Assembly: GCA_949286645.1 (NCBI GenBank) | Contig: CASEDN010000088.1 | Coordinates: forward strand, 1 to 14,084 | Direction of reading: 5' to 3' | DNA from: an uncultured bacterium | Lineage (GTDB): Bacteria > Bacillota_I > Bacilli_A > RF39 > UBA660 | Length of the DNA: 14,084 bases | Shown: positions 8,550 to 13,937 of the stretch, in pieces | How the letters are laid out: the number at the start of each line of letters is the position of its first letter | Numbering within the stretch: the first letter of the stretch is position 1 | Notes under the pieces: model-generated | The model's database searches: none | The model's input: the letters and a program-made list of their open reading frames with translations, nothing else | Told to the model about the DNA's origin: nothing | Program-made: the position numbers and the translations under genes

Positions 8550-8642
8550 TTATATTTTAATGGCAAGTATTAGTAAAGCAAGACTAATTAGAAGAATTGA
8601 AAGTTGTTTTAATGTTTTTATAATAAATGTTTTTAACTTCAT
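8550..8642 (-). CDS. 30-residue hydrophobic peptide, putative type I toxin
   Basis: A minus-strand ORF of 30 codons ending in TAA. The peptide begins MKLKTFIIKTLKQ (four lysines) and continues as one uninterrupted Leu/Ile/Ser/Ala segment (residues 14-29), a single membrane span with a basic amphipathic N-terminus. The SD AAAGGAGGT (8659-8651) lies eight bases before the ATG, which is near-ideal and the strongest sign that the ORF is translated. The SD is enclosed in a hairpin and preceded by a short leader ORF, and a plus-strand promoter lies inside the coding region; all of this is typical of type I toxin mRNAs. The peptide does not match Fst, Hok, TisB, Ldr, BsrG or AapA as I know them. Function is inferred from architecture only. 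Confidence 0.6.
   Translation of the reverse strand: MKLKTFIIKTLKQLSILLISLALLILAIKI
8597..8624 (+). promoter_or_regulatory. Antisense promoter inside the peptide gene
   Basis: TTGAAA (8597-8602), 16 bases, then a perfect TATAAT (8619-8624) on the plus strand. Transcription would start near 8631, within codon 4 of the minus-strand peptide gene, and run away from its body across the start codon, SD hairpin and leader. The AT-rich composition makes chance matches possible, but the pairing with a strong terminator at 8766-8797 supports it. Confidence 0.5.
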
Positions 8643-8648
8643 TTTCTT

Positions 8649-8678
8649 CTACCTCCTTTCTGGAGGTACGACACTCAT
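8649..8678 (-). CDS. 9-codon leader ORF overlapping the toxin SD
   Basis: ATG at 8678, reading MSVVPPERR, then TAG at 8651-8649. An AGGA element (8691-8688) lies nine bases upstream. The last two sense codons are AGG AGG, which are themselves the SD of the hydrophobic peptide gene. Ribosomes translating it would open the hairpin at 8650-8668 and stop a few bases before the toxin start, so coupling is plausible. It is too short to be supported by coding statistics. Confidence 0.35.
   Translation of the reverse strand: MSVVPPERR
8650..8668 (-). promoter_or_regulatory. SD-sequestering hairpin of the small peptide mRNA
   Basis: On the minus-strand RNA, UACCUCC (8668-8662) pairs perfectly with GGAGGUA (8656-8650) around a five-base loop AGAAA. 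The right arm is the SD of the 30-residue peptide gene, so translation should be off unless the stem is opened. Confidence 0.6.
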
Positions 8679-8690
8679 ATCAAATGTTCC

Positions 8691-8735
8691 TACATATATA
8701 GTATCATACTATAATCTTTGCTGTAATCGAACAAG
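8691..8735 (-). promoter_or_regulatory. Probable promoter of the small peptide mRNA
   Basis: On the minus strand TACTAT (8703-8698) carries an extended -10 TGA just before it. Other -10-like hexamers (TATGAT, TATAGT, TAGTAT) overlap upstream, and TTGTTC (near 8735) is 17 bases from TAGTAT. The -35 match is weak. With TACTAT as the -10, the RNA would start near 8691 with AGGAAC, placing the 13-base fold-back segment at the very 5' end. Confidence 0.4.
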
Positions 8736-8765
8736 TGAATATTTTAATTGGTAATTTATTTAAGT

Positions 8766-8797
8766 AAAGGATTTAGAGCTTCTAACTCCTTTTTTTT
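8766..8797 (+). terminator. Plus-strand Rho-independent terminator upstream of sigK
   Basis: AAAGGA-T-TTAGA (8766-8777), loop GCT, then TCTAA-C-TCCT (8781-8790), followed by eight T (8790-8797). The stem has one internal mismatch. It ends only 15 bases before the sigK SD. The most economical source for the RNA it stops is the antisense promoter at 8597-8624; read-through from the 7281-8384 gene is the alternative. Confidence 0.75.
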
Positions 8798-8824
8798 GAC
8801 ATATTATTTATTAGGTGATAATTT

Positions 8825-9535
8825 ATGTTGTTTAATTTATTTGATAGTCTAAGAGGTTTCTTTACTTTTACAGCCAGTTACTCTAATCAAGTCTTTAAAG
8901 AACCACTATCAAAAGAAGATGAAGAAGAGTGTATCAAAAAGATGAGTGAAGGAGATAAAGAATCTCGTAATAAACTAATAGAACATAACCTTAGACTAGT
9001 CGCTCATATTGTAAAAAAGTTTGATTATAAAAACGTTGATCAAGATGACCTTATTAGTGTTGGTACTATTGGACTTATTAAAGGAGTAGATACCTTTGTT
9101 CCTAATAAAGGAAATCGTCTTACTACTTATTGTGCTAAATGTATTCAAAATGAAATACTAATGTATTTTCGTGCTAACAACAAAAATAATAAAAATATCT
9201 CTTTAAATGAACCCGTTGGTTTTGATAAAGAAGGTAATGAAATATCAATCCTTGATGTCATAAAAGCACCACGTCCTGATTTTATTGAAGAGATTAATTT
9301 GAAAGATAATGTTAAACTTTTAAATGACTATTTGAAAGTATTAAGTAAAAGAGAAAGAGAAATTGTTGTTAAAAGGTACGGTTTAGATGGGAATGATTTA
9401 TGGACTCAAAAAATGATCGCAGATAAACTAAACATATCTAGAAGTTATGTATCGCGTATTGAAAAACGTGCTTTAACTAAAATACTTAGAGAATTTATTA
9501 AGAATAATAAATATAATGATGTAGACTTCAGTTAA
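8825..9535 (+). CDS. sigK: RNA polymerase sporulation sigma factor K precursor (pro-sigma-K)
   Basis: Late mother-cell sigma factor directing spore coat and maturation genes. The 236-residue protein has region 2 (residues about 48-118, with RNKLIEHNLRLVAHIVKKFD and QDDLISVGTIGLIKGVDTF) and a region 4 HTH (about 170-225, with LSKREREIVVKRYGLDG and ISRSYVSRIEKRAL). The run EPLS followed by IEHNLRLVAHIVKK is characteristic of SigK and SigE-type factors; the start fits SigK best. Residues 1-18 are hydrophobic, and the context TASY at 16-19 aligns with the Ser-Tyr site where Bacillus SpoIVFB trims pro-sigma-K. The gene is uninterrupted, with no skin-type element. The SD is AGGTGA (8813-8818), six bases before ATG. 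No clear promoter could be placed. Confidence 0.87.
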   Translation: MLFNLFDSLRGFFTFTASYSNQVFKEPLSKEDEEECIKKMSEGDKESRNKLIEHNLRLVAHIVKKFDYKNVDQDDLISVGTIGLIKGVDTFVPNKGNRLTTYCAKCIQNEILMYFRANNKNNKNISLNEPVGFDKEGNEISILDVIKAPRPDFIEEINLKDNVKLLNDYLKVLSKREREIVVKRYGLDGNDLWTQKMIADKLNISRSYVSRIEKRALTKILREFIKNNKYNDVDFS

Positions 9536-9536
9536 A

Positions 9537-9582
9537 AATATTAGTGTATTGTAAAAATTCTAGAACTTGCTATACTAATATT
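9537..9582. repeat. 12-bp inverted repeat bracketing a promoter
   Basis: AATATTAGTGTA (9537-9548) and TATACTAATATT (9571-9582) are inverted copies differing at one position (a G-U pair in RNA), separated by 22 bases. The left arm begins just after the sigK stop and the right arm contains the -10 of the next gene and ends at its SD. It could be an operator; a terminator is unlikely because no T-run follows. Confidence 0.5.
9549..9576 (+). promoter_or_regulatory. Probable sigma-A promoter of the polysaccharide deacetylase gene
   Basis: TTGTAA (9549-9554), 16 bases, then TATACT (9571-9576) with a perfect extended -10 TGC (9568-9570). The start would be near 9583, right at the SD AGGAG (9583-9587), so the leader would be very short. 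Confidence 0.5.
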
Positions 9583-9594
9583 AGGAGTGAGATT

Positions 9595-11004
9595 ATGCTA
9601 AAGAAGAAAATTAAGAAAAGAAGAGTTTCTAAAGGTAAATATTTTATAAATACTATTATTATTTCAGTACTTCTTCTTTTTACTATCTTCTTTTTATTTA
9701 TACCTAAAGTATCATTAAATGCCCCATTAAAGGAGATAGTTAATATAAATTCTTATTATACAGATAAAGGTATAACCATAAGTGATATTTTTGGAAATAA
9801 AACGGTTGTAAAACTAATGGATAAAATAAAAACTAATAAGAATAGAGATTATAATATAAATTATACTTATAAAAATAATATTTTTACTTATCATATCTCC
9901 AAAAAGGTAGTTGTAAAAGACATTGAGAAACCTAAAATTAAATTAAATGGAGATTTGAAAGTATATTATTGTCCTAATAGTGAATATAAAGAACAAGGCT
10001 TTACTGCCTATGATAATGTAGATAAAGATATTACTGATAAAGTTAAAGTAGAAAGAGATAAAGATAAAATTATTTATAGAGTTTTTGATAGTAGTGGTAA
10101 TAAAAGTGAAGTAATAAGAAAAATAATTGCTAAAGATGTAGATTCTCCCTCTATAACACTAAATGGAGATGACAATATCTTTTTAAGCTTAAATGAGCCT
10201 TATATAGAAGATAATGTAACTATTAATGACAACTGTGATAGTGATTTAACTTCTAATATTAAAATAACTAATGATATAGATAATACTAAAGTAGGTGATT
10301 ATAAAGTAACTTACAAAGTTAGTGATAATAGCAATAATAAAAGTAAAATAATAAGAAATGTTAAAGTAAGAGAGCCCTTAAAACCTAATACAATCTATCT
10401 TACTTTTGATGATGGCCCTAGAGATGGTACTACTGATGTGATTTTAGATATTCTAAAAGAAAAAGGGGTAAAAGCCACATTCTTTGTTACTAATAATGGA
10501 AGTGCTTCCTTAATTAAAAGAATTGTCGATGAGGGTCACTCTATTGGTATTCACACTGCTAGTCATAAATACGATATTATTTATGCATCAAGAGATAATT
10601 ATTTTAATGACTTAGAACAAGTTCATAGGAGAATTTATGATATAACAGGAGTTGACACTAAATTAATTAGATTTCCAGGCGGTTCTAGTAATACCATCTC
10701 AAAGAAATATAGTGAAGGTATTATGAGTACTTTAACAAGAGAAGTCTTAAATGAAGGTTATCAATACTATGACTGGAATATTGATAGTGGAGATGCTTCT
10801 TTTGCAACTAATCCTCATAAACTATATAATAGTGTAGTTAATAGCATATCTCATGATAAATATAATGTTATCTTAATGCATGATACTAAGACTTATACAA
10901 GAGATGCTTTAAGTAGTATAATTGACTATTGTTTAAGTAATGGTTATAGTTTTGATTCCTTAGATATAGATACTATTCCCCTAAGACAAAAAGTAAATAA
11001 CTAG
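9595..11004 (+). CDS. Membrane-anchored polysaccharide deacetylase with Ig-like repeats
   Basis: Carbohydrate esterase family 4 (NodB) enzyme expected to remove N- or O-acetyl groups from a cell-wall or spore-wall polysaccharide outside the cell. The 469-residue protein has a lysine-rich N-terminus and one membrane segment (about residues 17-37). Two DUF5011-like Ig repeats follow (about 110-180 and 182-258), each beginning PKIKLNG or PSITLNG and ending in an SSGNKS or NSNNKS turn. The catalytic domain is C-terminal. All CE4 motifs are present: TFDDGP (270-275), HTASH (320-324), RFPGG (359-363), DWNIDSGD (393-400) and LMHD (427-430). The start is ATG 9595 with SD AGGAG seven bases upstream; the in-frame GTG at 9544 has none. 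It lies 59 bases after sigK but has its own promoter, so a sporulation role is only suggested by position. Confidence 0.92.
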   Translation: MLKKKIKKRRVSKGKYFINTIIISVLLLFTIFFLFIPKVSLNAPLKEIVNINSYYTDKGITISDIFGNKTVVKLMDKIKTNKNRDYNINYTYKNNIFTYHISKKVVVKDIEKPKIKLNGDLKVYYCPNSEYKEQGFTAYDNVDKDITDKVKVERDKDKIIYRVFDSSGNKSEVIRKIIAKDVDSPSITLNGDDNIFLSLNEPYIEDNVTINDNCDSDLTSNIKITNDIDNTKVGDYKVTYKVSDNSNNKSKIIRNVKVREPLKPNTIYLTFDDGPRDGTTDVILDILKEKGVKATFFVTNNGSASLIKRIVDEGHSIGIHTASHKYDIIYASRDNYFNDLEQVHRRIYDITGVDTKLIRFPGGSSNTISKKYSEGIMSTLTREVLNEGYQYYDWNIDSGDASFATNPHKLYNSVVNSISHDKYNVILMHDTKTYTRDALSSIIDYCLSNGYSFDSLDIDTIPLRQKVNN

Positions 11005-11030
11005 AAATATATTAATTTTTGTTATATACT
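11002..11030 (+). promoter_or_regulatory. Possible promoter of yqeG-yqeH
   Basis: TAGAAA (11002-11007), 17 bases, then TATACT (11025-11030). The -35 overlaps the stop codon of the deacetylase gene. The SD AAAGGAG (11036-11042) follows, seven bases before the ATG at 11050. Confidence 0.4.
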
Positions 11031-11049
11031 AGTATAAAGGAGTAAAGCT

Positions 11050-11565
11050 ATGAAATATTTACCAGATATTTATAAGAAGAATATATTTGACATTAATTAT
11101 GATAAATTAAAGAAAAAAGATATTAAATGTTTAATCTTTGATTTAGATAATACTCTAGCTTTAATAGATAGTATAAAGGTAGAGTCTAATGTTAAAGAGT
11201 TAATTACTAAATTAAAGAAAGACTTTTTAGTTGTTATAGTTTCTAATAGTCCTAAAAAACGTGTATCTAAGTTTAGTAAAGATTTAGGGGTAGATTCCTA
11301 TCCCTTTGCCCTTAAACCTACTATTAGAACACTTAAGAATATTAAATCTAAATATAACTTAGAGTCTAAAAACATTGCTGTCATAGGAGATCAATTTATT
11401 ACAGATATGGGATATGGTTATAAAGGTAATATTACCAAAATATTTGTAGATCCCCTAGCGGTTAAAGATTTAAAGATTACTAATATTAATAGATATTTAG
11501 AAGGAAAGATTATAGCTAAATATAGTAAAAATAATCTTTTCAAGAAAGGAAATTATTATGAATAG
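11050..11565 (+). CDS. yqeG: YqeG family HAD-superfamily phosphatase
   Basis: Small HAD class III phosphatase of the YqeG type. The 171 residues carry motif I FDLDNTLA with nucleophile D31 and D33, motif II SNS (residues 65-67), the motif III lysine K89 in ALKPT, and motif IV GDQFITD (113-119). The substrate is unknown; in Bacillota the gene is regularly placed before yqeH, which points to a link with ribosome assembly or nucleotide metabolism. Here too it overlaps yqeH by 8 bp (ATGAATAG), so the two are translationally coupled. The length and start match the family. Confidence 0.93.
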   Translation: MKYLPDIYKKNIFDINYDKLKKKDIKCLIFDLDNTLALIDSIKVESNVKELITKLKKDFLVVIVSNSPKKRVSKFSKDLGVDSYPFALKPTIRTLKNIKSKYNLESKNIAVIGDQFITDMGYGYKGNITKIFVDPLAVKDLKITNINRYLEGKIIAKYSKNNLFKKGNYYE

Positions 11566-12559
11566 TGAGAAGTATTGCCTTGGATGTGGAGTTAAACTTC
11601 AAGATGAGAATGTTTTAGGAGAGGGATATACGACTAGTTTAGAAAAAGACTATTGTCAAAGATGCTTTAGGATTAAAAACTATGGAGAATATCAAGTAGT
11701 TACTAAAAGTAACGATGAATATTTAGATATCCTTAAAAGTGTAGGAGAGACTAAAGATCTAGTCTTATATATAGCAGATTTACTTAATATAGAAGAAGAT
11801 ATTAATAAAATAAGAGATATTATTCCTAATAAGATGATATTAGTACTAAATAAAAGAGATGTTCTACCTAAATCAGTAAATGATGATAAATTAATAGAGT
11901 ATTTTAAAGATAATAATATCTTTGATAAAGTAATAGTTATAAGTAGTGAGAAAAACTATAATATAGATTATCTTTTAAAACAAATTAAACTATATCAGAC
12001 TACTAATAATGTCTATGTAGTAGGTCATACTAATGCTGGTAAGAGTACTTTAATAAATAAACTTTTAAAGAACTATTCTACTAGTGATAGAGAACTTACT
12101 ATATCACCACTTCCTTCTACCACATTAAATACAGTAGAAATAGAAATAAATGAGTATTTAACGCTTATAGATACACCAGGACTTGTTGATAGTGGTAGTA
12201 TAGTTAATTATATTAGTGATGATGAATTTAAGAGAATAAGTCCTAAAAAAGAGATTAAACCTAAGACTTTTCAACTTAGAAAAGGACAAAGTGTAATAGT
12301 AGATAACTTCTTTAGAATAGATTATGTAGAAGGAGAAAAGAATAGTTTTACTTTCTATATGTCTAATGATTTAAAGATTAGAAGAATATCTAGTAAGCAT
12401 GATGATTTAAAAGACTTACAGAAAAGAACTTATGAAATGGGTTATGATGAAGATATATGTATTAATGGTTTAGGCTTTGTAAAAGGTGTTAATAAGGGAA
12501 CGGTTGATATATATTTAGATTCTAAAGTAAGTACTTATAAAAGAAGTAACTTAATATAA
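11558..12559 (+). CDS. yqeH: Ribosome biogenesis GTPase YqeH
   Basis: Circularly permuted GTPase needed for assembly of the 30S subunit. An N-terminal zinc finger is formed by C7-x2-C10 and C33-x2-C36. The permuted order of GTP motifs is visible: G4 NKRD (98-101) and G5 SSEK (129-132) come before G1 GHTNAGKST (156-164), G2 around the TT of PSTTLN, and G3 DTPG (205-208). The C-terminal region (about 230-333) should bind RNA. At 333 residues it is somewhat shorter than Bacillus YqeH. The SD AAAGGA lies at the end of yqeG. The aroE, yqeI and nadD genes that follow in Bacillus are absent; frr with its own promoter comes next. Confidence 0.94.
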   Translation: MNSEKYCLGCGVKLQDENVLGEGYTTSLEKDYCQRCFRIKNYGEYQVVTKSNDEYLDILKSVGETKDLVLYIADLLNIEEDINKIRDIIPNKMILVLNKRDVLPKSVNDDKLIEYFKDNNIFDKVIVISSEKNYNIDYLLKQIKLYQTTNNVYVVGHTNAGKSTLINKLLKNYSTSDRELTISPLPSTTLNTVEIEINEYLTLIDTPGLVDSGSIVNYISDDEFKRISPKKEIKPKTFQLRKGQSVIVDNFFRIDYVEGEKNSFTFYMSNDLKIRRISSKHDDLKDLQKRTYEMGYDEDICINGLGFVKGVNKGTVDIYLDSKVSTYKRSNLI

Positions 12560-12588
12560 TTGATATTTTGTAATATTTATAGTAAAAT
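12560..12588 (+). promoter_or_regulatory. Strong sigma-A promoter of frr
   Basis: TTGATA (12560-12565), exactly 17 bases, then TAAAAT (12583-12588): five of six matches to consensus in each box. It begins immediately after the yqeH stop. The SD AAGGAGAG follows at 12595-12602, seven bases before the ATG. Confidence 0.7.
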
Positions 12589-12609
12589 TTAGTTAAGGAG
12601 AGAAATGTT

Positions 12610-13155
12610 ATGAATAATGAATTTATTAGTGAAGTTGAAAATAAAATGAAAGGTACTCTTGCTAACTTAGAAAAACGTTTTACTACAGTTAGAGCAGGAA
12701 GAGCTAATCCATCTAGTTTAGATGGTGTTATGGTTGACTATTATGGTTCTATGACACCGTTAAAAAGTCTTGCAACCATATCAGTTCCTGAAGCAACTCA
12801 GTTATTAATTAAGCCTTTTGATAGGGGATGTTTAAATGATATTGAGAAAGCTATTATTGCCGCTAATCTAGGATTTAATCCATCTAATGATGGAGAAACT
12901 ATTAGAATAGTTATCCCTGCTTTAACAGAAGAGCGAAGAAAAGAACTTACTAAACAAGTTAAAGCCATGGCAGAGGATGCTAAAGTGTCTATTAGAAATA
13001 TTAGACATGAAGCTAATGAAAAGATAGAGAAGATGGAACTGCCTGAAGATGAAGAAAAAGGTATGATGAAGGATGTTCAAGATTTAGTTAATGACTATAA
13101 TAAAGATATAGATAATATTTATAAGGATAAAGAAAAAGAATTAATGACTGTATAA
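12610..13155 (+). CDS. frr: Ribosome recycling factor
   Basis: Cytosolic factor that works with EF-G to split the post-termination ribosome. At 181 residues it has near-standard length (about 185). Domain I helices form a three-helix bundle at both ends, and domain II lies in the middle (about 31-105, YYGSMTPLKSLATISVPEA). Conserved elements include VRAGRANPSSLDG (27-39), LLIKPFD (65-71), IRIVIPALTEERRKEL (98-113) and RNIRHEANEKI (129-139), with R129 and R132 at the ribosome-binding helix. Bacteria usually keep frr beside pyrH and tsf; here it stands alone between its own promoter and a terminator. Confidence 0.97.
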   Translation: MNNEFISEVENKMKGTLANLEKRFTTVRAGRANPSSLDGVMVDYYGSMTPLKSLATISVPEATQLLIKPFDRGCLNDIEKAIIAANLGFNPSNDGETIRIVIPALTEERRKELTKQVKAMAEDAKVSIRNIRHEANEKIEKMELPEDEEKGMMKDVQDLVNDYNKDIDNIYKDKEKELMTV

Positions 13156-13181
13156 TAGTGCTAAGGCACTATTTTAATTTT
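13154..13181 (+). terminator. Rho-independent terminator of frr
   Basis: AATAGTGC (13154-13161), loop TAAG, then GCACTATT (13166-13173), a perfect 8-bp stem followed by TTAATTTT. The stem begins within the frr stop codon, so no 3' UTR precedes it. Confidence 0.8.
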
Positions 13182-13280
13182 AGCAGTAATATTTTAAATA
13201 ATAATATGCTTTTATATATTTAGTTTTTTAAGCGATATAAAATTATAAGCCTCATTATTTACAGGCATAAAAGCTAGTTC

Positions 13281-13309
13281 TTTACTTTAGATGAATTTTA
13301 ATATATAAT
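13281..13309 (+). promoter_or_regulatory. Probable sigma-A promoter of the 13334-13888 gene
   Basis: TTTACT (13281-13286), 17 bases, then a perfect TATAAT (13304-13309). The start would be near 13316, just ahead of the SD AAAGGGGGAG (13322-13331). The rest of the 178-base gap (13156-13333) holds the frr terminator and AT-rich sequence in which I see nothing else firm. Confidence 0.55.
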
Positions 13310-13333
13310 ATACTTTATTAGAAAGGGGGAGTT

Positions 13334-13888
13334 ATGATTATTGATAAAGAGAAGGTTAACTATCCTTCAAAAATAAAGGGAGATAGAGAAAGACTTATTG
13401 ATAAAGAAATAAGTGAAAATGGAGAAATATCTACTTATAGTTATAATTTATTATTAAAACAAATAGGCGTTGATATTTATGATAGTATAAATAATTTAAA
13501 AGAATGGAACAGTTTTACTATTAAAGGATCTTTATATGTAAGAAGTACTTTAGGTGTTTTTATACCTAGGAAAAAAGAACTTAGAAAAATGATTTTATTA
13601 GGATTAGATAGTGGTAAAATAGCTTTTGATAATTATAAGAGGGTTTTAGAAGGATTAGATATTACTAATGATACTAGAAGTATTAATGATATTAAAGTCT
13701 TAATAGAACAATTATATAATGCTGAAGTTTATGTTGATAATTATGATGATTATATGAATAATTTAATGGCAAGAAATTTAACTAGATATTTAGATGGAGA
13801 TTATAACTATAATTATTTAGTAGAAATGGAAGATAGAAGAGAAAGAGTTTTAGAGTTAGAAAAGAAGTATACGCTTAATAAAAAATAA
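13334..13888 (+). CDS. Hypothetical protein, 184 residues
   Basis: Not recognised. It is a soluble, highly charged protein rich in Lys, Glu, Asp, Tyr and Asn, with no signal peptide, membrane segment or metal-binding motif. Predicted helices predominate; a basic stretch IPRKKELRKMILLGLDSG (about residues 77-94) and a C-terminal coiled-coil-like tail (EMEDRRERVLELEKK) are the most visible features. Start and expression look genuine: a consensus -10 promoter and an AAAGGGGGAG SD precede the ATG. It stands alone between the frr terminator and an insertion sequence whose end begins within a few bases of its stop codon, so the natural C-terminus may have been altered by the insertion. Confidence 0.7.
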   Translation: MIIDKEKVNYPSKIKGDRERLIDKEISENGEISTYSYNLLLKQIGVDIYDSINNLKEWNSFTIKGSLYVRSTLGVFIPRKKELRKMILLGLDSGKIAFDNYKRVLEGLDITNDTRSINDIKVLIEQLYNAEVYVDNYDDYMNNLMARNLTRYLDGDYNYNYLVEMEDRRERVLELEKKYTLNKK

Positions 13889-13937
13889 TGTTTTGTGTAG
13901 TTGTCAATGATGTGAGACCAAAAAGTCGTAAAAAATA

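Larger units (their letters stand above)
8631..8797 (+). ncRNA. Putative antisense antitoxin RNA
   Basis: Inferred RNA of about 165 nt from the promoter at 8597-8624 to the terminator at 8766-8797. Its first 60 or so bases would be perfectly complementary to the 5' part of the peptide mRNA: the first codons, the start codon, the SD hairpin and the whole leader ORF. This is the layout in which an antisense RNA blocks toxin translation and triggers decay. No ORF with a usable SD lies within it. The 5' end is a prediction from promoter spacing. Confidence 0.45.

Noticed and set aside
8550..8642. Assigning the small peptide to a named toxin family (Fst, Hok, Ldr, BsrG, AapA)
   Set aside because: No residue-level resemblance beyond being short and hydrophobic; only the mRNA architecture is similar.
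8560..8754. Plus-strand 64-codon ORF
   Set aside because: It has no SD before its ATG, its composition is unlike the neighbouring genes, and it runs antisense to the much better supported minus-strand peptide gene and its control elements.
8796..8822. TTGACA at 8796-8801 as the sigK -35
   Set aside because: The best -10 (GATAAT, 8817-8822) is only 15 bases away and overlaps the SD, leaving almost no room before the ATG at 8825.
13156..13333. Riboswitch or structured leader before the 13334 gene
   Set aside because: Only weak, widely spaced complementarities (GCTTTTAT with ATAAAAGC; GCCT with AGGC) are present, as expected in AT-rich DNA.
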